From Candidatus Limiplasma stercoravium (GTDB lineage: Bacteria > Bacillota > Clostridia > Christensenellales > Aristaeellaceae), in contig DVME01000026.1 in the NCBI GenBank assembly GCA_018715175.1, positions 1 through 46,304 of the forward strand: 46,304 nt of DNA. Reading direction: 5' to 3'. The notes beneath the pieces were generated by a model. The model made no database searches. It had not been told where the DNA came from and saw only the letters and a program-made list of their open reading frames with translations. Made by a program: the position numbers and the translations under genes. Of this stretch, positions 34,075-44,010 are shown piece by piece. Numbering within the stretch: position 1 is the stretch's first letter; every line of letters begins with the position of its first letter.

Positions 34075-36621
34075 TTACCTCCTGAATGTATGGCAGCCGG
34101 GCGCAAGCGTTTCGCGGCTGCCGTCCGGCAAGATCAGCGTTGCCGTGGCATTTGCAGGGATGACAACCTTGTAACAGCAGTAGCCATTGTTCCGCTCCCA
34201 GCCGCTTTCCACCCGTCCGTAGATGCTTTCATAAGCGGCCTTGGCATAGGCAAAATGTCCGCCGGGCCGGGGCGCAATCGTAAAATGGTTTTCCCCATCC
34301 ACATGGATGCCGCACATGGTGTCAAACAGCCACCGGCATACCGCGCCTTTGGAATAGTGGTTCAGCGAACCAATGCCTCCGTGCGCGCTGTTTGGCCCTT
34401 CCCAGGCTTCCCAGATGGTCGTTGCCCCGTTTTTGGGCATGGACAACCACCCGGGCAGCTCTTCGTTTTCCAGCAAGCGGTAGGCAGCATCCAAATCGTA
34501 TTCTGCCAGCACGTCGAGAATCAGCGGTGTGGAAAGGAAGCCCGTACCCAGCCGCCAGCCGTAGTGCTCCAGCGCTTGAATGAGGCGCTTCTTGGCGTAA
34601 TTCGTCTGTTCCTCGTCCAGCAATCCAAAGGCCAGCGGGCGCACCAGCCGGGCTTGGCGGTCGGTATCCAGCGTAAATCTCTCGGTTTTTGCCATGGCTT
34701 GATAGGCGCGCTTGCAGCCGTCCCGGTATTGGACGTACAGCGGGATGTCCTCATCCTTTTTGAGAATTCCGGCAATCTCCGCCATCAGCGCCATGATGTA
34801 ACTCGTATAGGCGGTGTATACTTCGGGGTGCGGCTGGGCAAAGTCGTACCAATGCATGATATAGAAGTCCTCCGGCTCCGCTCATTCGCCATAGCTCTGC
34901 CCGCAGTTGACCACATATTTCTTGGCTTCGCCCTTCACGCCTACCCGCTTGGCATAAGGTCCACCCCATTTGCCGCAGCGCTTCATCATAAAATGGGCAT
35001 AGCGCTTCATGCCGGCATAGCGGCGCTCCAGAATGCTCTTGTCATCATACTGCTTATACAGCACATAGGGCATGATGATGCCGGCGTCCGCCCAACCCAC
35101 GCTGCCGTTCATCACGGCCATATAACTGTCCACACCGCCATCGGGCGCAATCTGGGGCAGCTTTCCATTTGGTTTCTGCCAGTCGTACATATCATTCAGG
35201 AATTTCTCTGCCATGGGCTCATAGTCAAACAGAAAGCAGGCGGTCGAACAAAAGACCTGCGCGTCGCCGCTCCATCCGTGACGCTCTCTTGTCGGGCAGT
35301 CGGTGGGCAGGTCGGCGTGATTGTTCTTGGCGCTCCAAATGGTATTCTCGACAAACTGATTCAGCAATGAATGGGAGCTTTCAAACCAGCCGGTGCGCTC
35401 CAGATCCGAATAGACCGCTATCGCCGTGAAATCCTCCGGCGCAAAGGGAACATCGGTTTCCACTTGCACATATTGGAAGCCAAAGATAGCAAAAGTGGTT
35501 TTATAGGCATTGGCGCCTTCCTTGCAGCGGTATTCCACCTGCTGAAGCGGCGTGGTGACCTTCTTGTTTGAGTATTGGATGTTCTTCTGCGTGAATTCTC
35601 CCTTCTTATCCAGCAGCTCGCCAAAGCGCAGAAAAATGCGCTGGCCTGCATGCGCTTGTAAGGCAAACCAAACATAGCCTGCGATATTCTGGCCAAAGTC
35701 CAGCACGGTTTTCCCGGAGGGCGTGACAAGGAGGGAAGGCTTTAGCTGTTCATGCTCAGTAACTGGGACATTGTTCGAGGCAACCGGGATGACCGGATGC
35801 AGCGTCGCCTTGGCCTTGCCGTCATAGGAGGGAGTCATGCGGGCGTCTACAATCTCGCCATCCTGATTGTCCGCAAAACGGATGGGGCCGTCGCTGCACC
35901 AGTCCCAGGTTTCATCGGTGCAAACCATCTGTATCGTACCATCGGCATGGGTTATTTCCAGCTGCAGGAGCAGCTTGGTTTCTGTGCCGTATTGGTTTTT
36001 CTTGCCCCAAGCGCCACAGCTGCCGCGGTACCATCCGTCTGCTAGCTGTACAGTTAGTAGATTTTTGCCATTTCGCAGCTGCGCCGTCACGTCATAGGTC
36101 TGAGCCTGCACCCGCTTGCGGTAATCCGTAATGCCCGGCGCCAGGACAAAATTCCCTACGCGCGCGCCGTTGAGCTTTACTTCGTACAGACCGCAGGCGG
36201 TGATGTACATCCGGGCTTTTTGCACATCTTTGGCGTCAAATGTCTAGCGAAAGCAGTCAACAGGATAGCGGCGCTTGCTGTTTACGTGATCATTGCCCGT
36301 TATCCATTTCGCCTGCCAATGGTTGATGCCGGTTTCAAAGAACGCTTCGGCCCACTCCCCCACTTTGTCGCTTTCATCCCAAAGGCGAACCTTCCAAAGC
36401 ACTTTGGTTTTGGGCGGCACATCGTGTGGAAGCGTTGCGTGCATGGTACAGCTCTTTACCTTGCCGCTGTCCCAAAGCAGTTCGCCGCTGTCCGCCATGG
36501 CCAATACCTGCCATGCCGTTTGACGGCTCCCGCCTTCGCAGCACCAAAAAAGCCGCGACCTTTGTATATCAATCCCAACCGGGTTGTTCAGATGCTCACA
36601 TCTCAAATGAACAGCCTGCAT
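34075..36621 (-). pseudogene. Alpha-L-rhamnosidase GH78 with two in-frame stop codons
   Basis: One uninterrupted reading frame of 849 codons (start ATG 36621, AAGGGGT upstream) encodes a full GH78 rhamnosidase apart from two internal stops. Codon 126 is TAG (complement of 36244-36246, context CFR-stop-TFDAKDV), where homologues usually have Lys or Gln. Codon 580 is TGA (complement of 34882-34884) in CGQSYGE-stop-AEPEDF, where the family has Trp (YGEW). The catalytic block TDCPTRERHGWSGDAQ is intact, as are the N-terminal beta domains and the C-terminal (alpha/alpha)6 barrel and beta domain. Without read-through only 125 residues would be made. The enzyme would release L-rhamnose from plant glycosides. 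Codon choice is otherwise undisturbed, so inactivation looks recent. Confidence 0.9.
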
Positions 36622-36633
36622 GCTTTGCACCCC

Positions 36634-38085
36634 TTACTTTGTCTGACGGGCTTTGATTTCCGCCTGCTTTTTTCCAATGTCCTTTTCCACATTCAAAAAC
36701 AGCAGCAAGATCGCCAGAATGATGCCTGTGAATACCTCAAGGCCGACGAAGCCGAAGGTGATCACATTCTTGACCGCTTCGCTCTGCGCGGCAGCGACAG
36801 TCACGCCATTTACGATCTCGGGAGCAACGTAGCCCGCGCCGCTCAGCAGCCCGTTAAAAATGCCCGTGCAGATGCCCACGAGCGCCACGGCGATGATGTT
36901 ATATACAGACATGGCGATGCCATCGCTGCGGAAGCCCGTTTTCCATTCCATGTGATCCAATACATCCGCAAACAAAGCCATGAACACATAGGAGCAGGGC
37001 AAGCCGCCGATGTTCTTGATGAATTGGCCTACGAGCATGATGGGCATGCTTGTGGGAAAGAGCCGGCAAATCGCGCCGCCAAACGCATAGAGAATGAAAC
37101 CAACGAGCGTCACGTTGCGTTTGCCAAACTTTTTTGCCAGCGGCCATACAGCAAAGATGCCGATGCCCATGGGGATGCCGCCGATGACCGAGATCATCGT
37201 CTGGGTGAAGCCATCGTTGTACGTGCCCAGCACATAATTGCAGAAATACACCAGGCTCAGGTTCTTGATGCTCATGCCCGCGGTATAAATGAAAAAATAC
37301 ACATAGATCATGAGCATGTAGCGATCGGTGAAAATGGCCTTGAGTTGTTTTGCGAAAGGAACGGAACCCGTTTCTGCCGCTTCCCGGCTCTCCAGCGTCA
37401 CGCGCTCCTTGGTAAAGTAATACTCCAGCAGCGTCAGCGGAAGCGCGAGGATGGACAGCAGGCTCATGAGCGCAATCCACTTGCCCTTGTCTACGCCGAT
37501 CAGCGGCATGATGACCATGGGAAAAACGAGCGCCACGAAGATGCCGCTCATCATGATGGTGGCGATTTGGTTGAACACAGAAAGTTCGCCGCGCTGTGTG
37601 GTATTCCGGGTGGAAAGCGGCACCATCAAGCTATGGCTCATGTTAAAAATCGTATACGCAAAGGAATAGAACAGGTTATAGGACACCATGACCCAAATGG
37701 CCTGTACCGTCTGTGACGCATTGGGCACGGTAAAGAGCAAGATGCCCGTCGCAGCCAGCAGCGGCGCAGAGAGCAGCAGCCACGGGCGCGCCTTTCCCTC
37801 GGGGGTGTGGGCGCGGTCGATGATATAGCCCATCACCACGTTGGTGATGGCGTCTATAATTTTGGAAGCGATGGGGAATATCACAAGGAAGGCTCCGCCC
37901 CAAACGGTGGTTAGCTTGAGCACGTCCGTGTAATATACGTGCAGATAGGTGGCAAGCACCGCATTAAGCAAAAGCGCTCCCGCTGGTCCGAGCAGGTATC
38001 CCAGCCATTTTTCCGCCTTGCTCACGTCCTCTGTGCGAACGCGGCTTTGCAGCGCCTTGCAGGACCATGGTTTTTTTCTCTCCAT
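36634..38085 (-). CDS. GPH-family sugar:cation symporter (MelB-like)
   Basis: A 483-residue membrane transporter of the glycoside-pentoside-hexuronide:cation symporter family (major facilitator type, 12 helices). The family signature is visible as [18 protein letters not shown] followed by GKARPWLL (loop 2-3). [12 protein letters not shown] and the central loop [20 protein letters not shown] are also typical. It would import a glycoside, here most likely a rhamnose-containing one, with Na+ or H+. The start ATG 38085 has GGGAGG upstream; a start 16 codons earlier is rejected. Intact, unlike the two enzymes behind it, whose first gene begins 12 bp past the stop. Divergent from the AraC regulator gene. 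Confidence 0.92.
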   Translation of the reverse strand: MERKKPWSCKALQSRVRTEDVSKAEKWLGYLLGPAGALLLNAVLATYLHVYYTDVLKLTTVWGGAFLVIFPIASKIIDAITNVVMGYIIDRAHTPEGKARPWLLLSAPLLAATGILLFTVPNASQTVQAIWVMVSYNLFYSFAYTIFNMSHSLMVPLSTRNTTQRGELSVFNQIATIMMSGIFVALVFPMVIMPLIGVDKGKWIALMSLLSILALPLTLLEYYFTKERVTLESREAAETGSVPFAKQLKAIFTDRYMLMIYVYFFIYTAGMSIKNLSLVYFCNYVLGTYNDGFTQTMISVIGGIPMGIGIFAVWPLAKKFGKRNVTLVGFILYAFGGAICRLFPTSMPIMLVGQFIKNIGGLPCSYVFMALFADVLDHMEWKTGFRSDGIAMSVYNIIAVALVGICTGIFNGLLSGAGYVAPEIVNGVTVAAAQSEAVKNVITFGFVGLEVFTGIILAILLLFLNVEKDIGKKQAEIKARQTK

Positions 38086-38155
38086 CGTCTTTTCCTCCCG
38101 TTTGTAAATGGTATCTTTTGCTGCTTTTAGCATGGCAGATTCTCCATCAGTATTC

Positions 38156-38184
38156 TTGCATATTTGTACTCAATATAATATAAT
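38156..38184 (+). promoter_or_regulatory. Promoter of the AraC-family gene
   Basis: -35 TTGCAT (38156-38161), 17-nt spacer and perfect -10 TATAAT (38179-38184); a second TATAAT overlaps at 38174-38179. The symporter promoter must share this 123-bp AT-rich gap but cannot be placed with confidence. Confidence 0.72.
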
Positions 38185-38208
38185 TGTGCTGTACTGTGGA
38201 GGCGCTGC

Positions 38209-39411
38209 ATGAAGAAACTAGACCTTATCTATCTATGTACCATCATCGGAAACCTCTGCGGCATTCCTGTGCGCATTTTTGAGGGAACAAAACGCATTTT
38301 CTACCATTCCATCGTCGGGCTGCCGGTAGACCCGTTTGTCGTGCATCAGGCCCAGGCGTTGCAAATGGAGGATCACATCAGCTACTATGCCACAGAGCAT
38401 TTCTTTTTCTACGGAATCGTCTGTGCGCAGAATACGCGGATTGTTATCGGTCCGACACGGCAGATTCCGCCGCGCGAGCAGGAGCTGCGTGAACTGGCGT
38501 TTCAGGCGGACGTTGCGCCGGATGATGTCGCCGCATTTATCGCAGGTATGAAAAGCATCGTCCACATGCCGCTGGAAAGCGTTATGCAAATGCTTTGCAC
38601 CATCAACTACATGCTCAACGACGAGAAAAAGACGCTGGGCGACATCGCCATTGAGGATTCCATCCAGCAGCAAATCACCTCGCTGCAAGAGCAGCAGCAC
38701 TCGCAAAAGGCGTTTCTTGAGGGCTTTTCAGAACCCGTACATAGCCAGCACAACACCTATGACACCGAACAGACGCTGATGAGCATGATTCAAAAAGGAG
38801 ATACAGCCGCCCTTCGGACATGGATCGCGCATGCGCCTGCAATTCGCGGCGGTGTGCTGGCCCCCGATCAGCTTCGTCAGAGAAAGAATACCTTTATCGT
38901 CACAGCGACGCTGGCCTCCCGCGCCGCCATTCGGGGCGGCCTGTCCGCGGAGGACGCCTTCACCCTGAGCGATTCCTACATTCAAACCTGCGAACTGATG
39001 GACAACTCCGTTCAGCTGACCAATCTGCAATACCATATGGTGCTGGACTTCACCCAAAAGGTCGAACATCTGCGGCGCGGAGAACATCCCACGCAGCTGA
39101 CCATTGCGGTCTCCAATTATATACAGCATCATATGTCGGAGACGATTTTCGTTGACGCCATGGCCAAAGAGCTGTTCCTGAGCCGTTCCCATCTATCCAG
39201 AAGATTCAAGGCCGAATCCGGTGAAACGCTGGCCGGCTTCATCCTCAAAGAAAAAACAGAGGAAGCCAAGCGCCTTCTCCGCTATTCGGATAAATCGCTG
39301 ACCGCAATCGGAGAATATCTCGGCTTTTCTTCATCCAGTCATTTTTCACGGGTATTCAAGAAGTTCGCTTCTGTAACGCCTGGGGAATACCGGCAAAAAC
39401 ATTCCAAATAG
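38209..39411 (+). CDS. AraC-family transcriptional regulator
   Basis: A 400-residue regulator. The C-terminal 100 residues form the double helix-turn-helix AraC domain: FVDAMAKELFLSRSHLSRRFK and the second helix pair GEYLGFSSSSHFSRVFKKFA, followed by TPGEYR. The N-terminal 290 residues are the sensor part. They show no cupin signature and no membrane segment, so the protein is cytoplasmic; the layout resembles the long AraC proteins next to sugar loci in Firmicutes. GTGGAGG precedes the ATG. Its position, back to back with the GPH symporter and the GH78/GH3 genes, suggests it activates them when the imported glycoside or rhamnose is present. Intact. Confidence 0.92.
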   Translation: MKKLDLIYLCTIIGNLCGIPVRIFEGTKRIFYHSIVGLPVDPFVVHQAQALQMEDHISYYATEHFFFYGIVCAQNTRIVIGPTRQIPPREQELRELAFQADVAPDDVAAFIAGMKSIVHMPLESVMQMLCTINYMLNDEKKTLGDIAIEDSIQQQITSLQEQQHSQKAFLEGFSEPVHSQHNTYDTEQTLMSMIQKGDTAALRTWIAHAPAIRGGVLAPDQLRQRKNTFIVTATLASRAAIRGGLSAEDAFTLSDSYIQTCELMDNSVQLTNLQYHMVLDFTQKVEHLRRGEHPTQLTIAVSNYIQHHMSETIFVDAMAKELFLSRSHLSRRFKAESGETLAGFILKEKTEEAKRLLRYSDKSLTAIGEYLGFSSSSHFSRVFKKFASVTPGEYRQKHSK

Positions 39412-39555
39412 AAACCCATCCTTTTCAAGCATCCGAAAACATAAAAGGCTTTACTGGCGGCAACGCCTCTTGCCGTGCGCTTGGCCGGGTTTCTTTGCCC
39501 AAAGGCTTTTTCCTTCTTGGCGGTGTTCGACCTCTGCGAGTTTTGCCGAAATGTC

Positions 39556-39572
39556 ATTGACAAATTGTCAAT
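39556..39572. promoter_or_regulatory. 17-bp palindrome upstream of the tandem-HTH regulator
   Basis: ATTGACAAATTGTCAAT is a perfect inverted repeat around a central A. It ends 4 bp before the proposed -35 of the following gene and is a good candidate operator, possibly for that regulator itself. Confidence 0.6.
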
Positions 39573-39575
39573 CGT

Positions 39576-39605
39576 TTGCCGTCTCCCATCGGCAGATGGT
39601 ATAAT
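39576..39605 (+). promoter_or_regulatory. Promoter of the tandem-HTH regulator gene
   Basis: Perfect -10 TATAAT (39600-39605) with -35 TTGCCG (39576-39581) at 18 nt. A short inverted repeat TGCCG/CGGCA (39577-39581 and 39591-39595) lies in the spacer. The 259-bp gap 39412-39670 holds no other feature that I can support. Confidence 0.65.
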
Positions 39606-39670
39606 ACAATCGGTTATATGCAACGCAGTTATTTCCCCCTCTACAGCAGGCGGGAAAGAGGGAAAACATC

Positions 39671-41413
39671 ATGCCATTCCATGAAATGCTCAACGAATAC
39701 ATGCGTCAGCTGAACATTACCGCCCTGAAGCTGTCGGAAGCGTCCGAGCTTTCGCCCGCCGTGATCAGCCGTTACCGCAGCGCGGAGCGAACGCCCGCTC
39801 ACGACAGCGAGGCCCTGACGCGCCTGGCAAAAGGGATTGCGCTGCTGGCGGAACAAAAAGGGGATCTTTCGTTATCGCAGGAAAGCGTGCTGAGGGCTTT
39901 TCGCAAGGCGCTGGGATATGAAGAAAACGGCTCAACCCGGCTGGCGGCCAACTTCGACCTGCTGGTCAACGCGCTGCGCCTGCGGTTGGGCGAAATGGCG
40001 CGGGCGCTGAGCTTTGATCCCTCCTATCTGTCGCGCGTCCGCACGGGACAGCGCACCCCGGCAAACCTTGCCGCGTTTGCCCGGGCGGTGGGCAATTACA
40101 CGGCGCGGCGTTGCCGAAGCGCGACCGAGCGCGCTGATTTGGCCCGGCTGCTGGGCCAGGAGCCCGAGGCGCTTTCGGACGACGCTTCATGCGCCGCGGC
40201 TTTGGCGAGGTGGCTGCTCAACGGCGAAGCGGGCCAGCCCGATTCCACCTTCTCATTTTTGGAAAAGCTGGACGAGTTCGACCTCAACGACTACATACGC
40301 GCCGTCCGTTTCGACCGGCTCAAGGTTCCCACCGTGCCGTTTCAGCTGCCGTCGTTCAAGACGCATTACGGGCTGGAGAATTTCCGCCAGGCGCTTTTGG
40401 ACTTTTTGAGGAGCACCGCGCTTTCCCGTTCCCGGGAACCCGTGTTCATATGCAGCGATATGCCCATGGAAGAACTGGCGCGGGATATGGAATTCTCGAA
40501 AAAGTGGATGCTTGGGCTGGCGGCCATTCTGAAAAAGGGTTTGCATCTGGACATGGTTCACGACCTCAACCGCTCCTACGCGGAGATGATGCTGGGACTG
40601 GAAAGCTGGATTCCCCTGTACATGACGGGGCAGATTTCGCCATGGTATCTGCGCGGCAGGCACAACGGCGTCTACGGCCATCTGCTGTTTTGCTCCGGTT
40701 CGGCGGCGGTGGAGGGCGAATGCATCGCCGGCGATTTTGCGCACGGGCGCTTCCTCTTTTCCCAGGCCAAAAGCGACCTTCCCTATTACCGAAGGCGGGC
40801 GGACGCCCTCCTGCAAACGGCGCAGCCGCTGATGGACATCTACCGCGACGCCTCCGAAGGCGTGTACAGCTCGTTCCTGTTCGCCAACGCGCACGAAGCC
40901 GGCGAATACCGCGCGGTGCTGACCGCGCTTCCGCCGCATACGCTGTCGGACGAATGCCTCGCGCGCCTTCTGAAAAAAAACGGCGTTTCCGCCTCCGAGC
41001 AGGAAAACATACGCCGCGCGTTTGCGCGCAGCCGCGCGTTTGTTGCGTCGCTCATGCAAAACAGCGCGTACGAGGAGGAATTTCCGGTGCTTTCGCCATC
41101 GGCGTTCCAGGCCGAGGCGCCTTCGCTCGCCCTGTCGGGACTGTTTTGCGACGCGGAGCTTCGCTACGATCTGGCCGACTATCAGGAGCATCTGCGCCTG
41201 ACGCGCGCGTTCGCGGCGGCCCATCCCCGCTATACGGCCCGGGAAGTCGGACGCAGCGCGCTTGGCAACCTGCAAATCTTTATTCGCAAAGGAAAGTGGG
41301 TGGGGATCTCCAAATGCAAAACGCCGGCAATTCATTTCGTCATCCGACATCCCAAGCTGTGCGCGGCGCTTGAAAACATGGTGTTTCTCGTGGACGAACG
41401 CTCGCAAACTTGA
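39671..41413 (+). CDS. Large regulator with two helix-turn-helix domains
   Basis: A 580-residue protein with two XRE-like helix-turn-helix units at its N terminus. The first (about 8-45) contains ALKLSEASELSPAVISRYR and the second (about 95-135) contains GEMARALSFDPSYLSRVRTG. Each is followed by R-T-P at the usual place. The remaining 400 residues match no domain I know and have no membrane segment; they include VFICSDMPMEELARDMEF and a long segment rich in Tyr, Leu and Arg. The C-terminal part probably senses a signal or oligomerises. GGGAAAAC lies before the ATG, a weak ribosome-binding site. The gene is followed on the same strand by four genes for exported proteins, and their control by this regulator is a reasonable guess. 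Confidence 0.78.
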   Translation: MPFHEMLNEYMRQLNITALKLSEASELSPAVISRYRSAERTPAHDSEALTRLAKGIALLAEQKGDLSLSQESVLRAFRKALGYEENGSTRLAANFDLLVNALRLRLGEMARALSFDPSYLSRVRTGQRTPANLAAFARAVGNYTARRCRSATERADLARLLGQEPEALSDDASCAAALARWLLNGEAGQPDSTFSFLEKLDEFDLNDYIRAVRFDRLKVPTVPFQLPSFKTHYGLENFRQALLDFLRSTALSRSREPVFICSDMPMEELARDMEFSKKWMLGLAAILKKGLHLDMVHDLNRSYAEMMLGLESWIPLYMTGQISPWYLRGRHNGVYGHLLFCSGSAAVEGECIAGDFAHGRFLFSQAKSDLPYYRRRADALLQTAQPLMDIYRDASEGVYSSFLFANAHEAGEYRAVLTALPPHTLSDECLARLLKKNGVSASEQENIRRAFARSRAFVASLMQNSAYEEEFPVLSPSAFQAEAPSLALSGLFCDAELRYDLADYQEHLRLTRAFAAAHPRYTAREVGRSALGNLQIFIRKGKWVGISKCKTPAIHFVIRHPKLCAALENMVFLVDERSQT

Positions 41414-41487
41414 GCCCGACCGATGAGGGCGGAGCGGGCAAAAAACGCGGCGAAAAGCGTTGACCCCATTTGGAAGGAGGCAGAAGG

Positions 41488-42675
41488 ATGATACGTAGAT
41501 TTTGCATGGCGCTCCTGTGCGCCGTGCTGACCGCGATAGGGATTGGCGCTTTGCCGCCAACCTCCGCTTGCGCCGTCAGCCCGTCGGATTTGGCACGTCA
41601 GCTGGAGCCTGCGCAGGGCGAATCCGCCTTGGACGGCGTCTTTGGCTCGCCCGTCACCCTCACGGATCCCTCCACCGGGGTGGCCGTCCTGGATACCCTG
41701 CTTCCGCAAGGCTGGACGGCGCAGCTGCAAACCAACTGGAATTTTGTCAGCACCGTCAATCCCTGCTTGGCTGTCGCCGACTTTGTCAGCCCGGACGGGC
41801 AGGCAGAGCTGCTCATCCAAACCTCCCAGGACTATCTGGAATCCGTGGACAACACAGGTCTTTTGCCGAGCCGGGAAGGGAGCGACTTGACGACCTATGT
41901 TACCTACCTCAGCTACAAAAACGCGGGCGAATTCCTCGATTTGTGCTTCAACAGCGTTTTGGGAACCGCAGGGGTGGTTATTCAGGAAACGCCGGTGGAC
42001 AGCTCGGTTCAATCAATGCTGCAACAGGTCGCAAAAGCCTACCTGGATAGCCAGGTCAGCGGCTTTCAATCCCTTGCCGGGCCCTATGGATACACGGTCT
42101 GGCCGGGAGGCTCCGAAGGCACGGCCGCTTACCGCCGCTACCGCTTTACGGCGAGCGACGGCAACCTCTATGTGGCGGACGCGCTGTGCCTGTGCATTTG
42201 CATCGAATACACCACCAGCAACGGTTACTCCCTCACCACAGACCGGCCCTGGACCGTGCCAATGACCGCGTTTTATATCGCGCCGGACGAAGCGACGCTG
42301 GACAAGTACATGGCCCAGGCCAGTATGATCCTGGATAACTGCGTGCAGCGCAACGAATTTATCCACCTCAAGCAAGCGTATGGCAGCGACATCCGCAACC
42401 GGATTATGAAACAGCAGACCCAACAGATTGCCCTCATGACGGAGGCGCAGGCGCAAACCTACATGAACGATTACGACGCCTCCGCCTACACTTCAGACGA
42501 ATGGGCGAATGACTGGAGCGATTATCTCTACGATCAGCAGGAATACGCCACGTTGGACGGCGGCTCCATCAAGGCGAGCACGGCGTACGACGCGGTCTAC
42601 CAAAGCGGCGACGAATTCTATTTCGGTTCGGTAGGCAGCGCGCCCGAAGGCTGGACGCAGCTGACGCCCAATTGA
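41488..42675 (+). CDS. Secreted protein of unknown function
   Basis: A 395-residue protein with an N-terminal signal peptide (RRFCMALLCAVLTAIGIGAL, probable cleavage near residue 28 after SACA). The mature part is rich in Ser, Thr, Asp and Tyr, with few Lys. VLDTLLPQGWTAQLQTNWNF (about 70-89) resembles the LPxGW opening seen in the 385-residue protein encoded next, hinting at a shared beta-rich domain. The C-terminal third contains a Gln/Tyr-rich segment (MTEAQAQTYMNDYD). No lipobox, sortase signal or catalytic motif is seen. AAGGAGG precedes ATG 41488. I do not recognise the family. Confidence 0.72.
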   Translation: MIRRFCMALLCAVLTAIGIGALPPTSACAVSPSDLARQLEPAQGESALDGVFGSPVTLTDPSTGVAVLDTLLPQGWTAQLQTNWNFVSTVNPCLAVADFVSPDGQAELLIQTSQDYLESVDNTGLLPSREGSDLTTYVTYLSYKNAGEFLDLCFNSVLGTAGVVIQETPVDSSVQSMLQQVAKAYLDSQVSGFQSLAGPYGYTVWPGGSEGTAAYRRYRFTASDGNLYVADALCLCICIEYTTSNGYSLTTDRPWTVPMTAFYIAPDEATLDKYMAQASMILDNCVQRNEFIHLKQAYGSDIRNRIMKQQTQQIALMTEAQAQTYMNDYDASAYTSDEWANDWSDYLYDQQEYATLDGGSIKASTAYDAVYQSGDEFYFGSVGSAPEGWTQLTPN

Positions 42676-42680
42676 ATCTC

Positions 42681-42699
42681 GCCGGTTTCCGGCGTTTTC
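42681..42699 (+). terminator. Small hairpin after the first secreted-protein gene
   Basis: A 6-bp stem CGCCGG/CCGGCG with a TTT loop followed by TTTT, 5 bp after the stop codon. It is a weak intrinsic terminator or attenuator ahead of the next gene. Confidence 0.5.
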
Positions 42700-42762
42700 T
42701 GCGCGCCAACCCATTGCCAATGGTAAGGGGGAGCCCTTATCACAATAAAAGGAGGACTGCAA

Positions 42763-43920
42763 ATGAAACGCATGTTGGGGATTTTGATGGCGCTGATGCT
42801 CTTTGTCGCGCCGGCTTTGGCGCAAAGCGCGACGGTAGAAGGCGATTGGGAATTGATTTCCCTCGTCATTGAAGGCAATACCTACGAAAACCTGGCGCAG
42901 CAGGGCATGGTTATGACCATGCGCCTGGAAGCGGACGGAACGGGCGTTCAAACGGTCAATGGCGACGAGTATTCCTGCACATGGGTGGAAACGGACGGAG
43001 AAATCCAAATCAGCGGCAGCGACGGCGCCATGTCGTATGTCCTGCAGGCGGACGGGACGCTGGTGGGGATAGACCAGGTGGGCGACAGCATGATCTTTGC
43101 GCGGCCGGCGGCGGATTCCCCCGTGGGCGCATGGACGCTGACCGCCGCCGAAGCCGAGGGCATCGTCATCAACGATACGGCCACCCTCAACGTCGAACTG
43201 GATTTGACGCTCTACGCAGACGGCACGGGCCTGCTGGCCTCCGGCGAGAAAAAAGCGGCCTGCACCTGGACGCAAAGCGGAACGACCGTTACGGTTGTGG
43301 AGGAAAACAGCACGCCGCTGTCTTTTGCCTTGCAATCGGACGGTACCCTCGCGTGGGTGCTGGAGGACGATAACATCACGCTCATTTTGAGCCGCACGGA
43401 CGCCGCCGCGGAGGCGCCCGTGGCTTTGGAAAGCGCCGCGGTCGTATCGGAATACGGCTTTCGCGTGCGGCTTCCCGAGGGCTGGTTTGCCATTGACAGC
43501 CAATACGTCGAGCAGATCATCCAAAGCGTCGGCGAAGATATCGCCTCCTCAAACGGCATCGACCAAAACCTGCTGAATCAGCTTTCCGCCGCCAATATGA
43601 GCCTGTTTTACGCTCCCAACATGATTGGCAATTTCAACGTGGTTCGAGAAGACGCCGGCGATGTAACGATGGACAATTTTCCCATGCTGGAGCCTACGTT
43701 ACAGGAAGCCCTCGGCGGTCAGGGAATTACGGATTTTCGACTCAGCGGGCCGGTCGAGATCAACGGAAAGTCCTATTATGTCGGCAACTTTACCGCGCAG
43801 GCCGGCTTTGATCAGATGCAGTATTACTGCGTGGCCAACGGCTACCTCTATACGATTACCCTGACCAACGTATCCGACGTCGACGCTCAACAGATCATGG
43901 AAAGCTTTGAAGTCCCGTAA
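42763..43920 (+). CDS. Secreted protein with two lipocalin-like repeats
   Basis: A 385-residue exported protein. The signal peptide is clear (MKRMLGILMALMLFVAPALA, cut before QSA). Two related beta-rich units follow, at about 25-110 and 115-210. Both have the pattern G-x-W ... L-x-ADGTG ... CTW ... DGTL, as in lipocalin-like domains (LEADGTGVQTVNGDEYSCTW and LYADGTGLLASGEKKAACTW). From about 222 a third region begins with YGFRVRLPEGWF, resembling PsbP/DUF1795-like folds. AAAGGAGG lies before the ATG. The function is unknown; lipocalin-like folds often bind small hydrophobic ligands, but nothing here shows that. Confidence 0.75.
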   Translation: MKRMLGILMALMLFVAPALAQSATVEGDWELISLVIEGNTYENLAQQGMVMTMRLEADGTGVQTVNGDEYSCTWVETDGEIQISGSDGAMSYVLQADGTLVGIDQVGDSMIFARPAADSPVGAWTLTAAEAEGIVINDTATLNVELDLTLYADGTGLLASGEKKAACTWTQSGTTVTVVEENSTPLSFALQSDGTLAWVLEDDNITLILSRTDAAAEAPVALESAAVVSEYGFRVRLPEGWFAIDSQYVEQIIQSVGEDIASSNGIDQNLLNQLSAANMSLFYAPNMIGNFNVVREDAGDVTMDNFPMLEPTLQEALGGQGITDFRLSGPVEINGKSYYVGNFTAQAGFDQMQYYCVANGYLYTITLTNVSDVDAQQIMESFEVP

Positions 43921-44010
43921 GGGCTGCCAGGCGTTGCCCTGGTTGCGCAGAGGGCGGCGGCTTCCCGGTCATTCTGTCGAACTTACGAAAGGAGGGCGCC
44001 TATCGCTGGC

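Noticed and set aside
34882..36246. An alternative genetic code (TGA as Trp) to explain the GH78 stop.
   Set aside because: Several intact genes in the window end in TGA, and Trp is encoded by TGG throughout.
39339..39623. A 94-residue minus-strand frame over the end of the AraC gene and the following gap.
   Set aside because: It overlaps the AraC coding end in antisense, has no ribosome-binding site, and its basic low-complexity composition is not protein-like.
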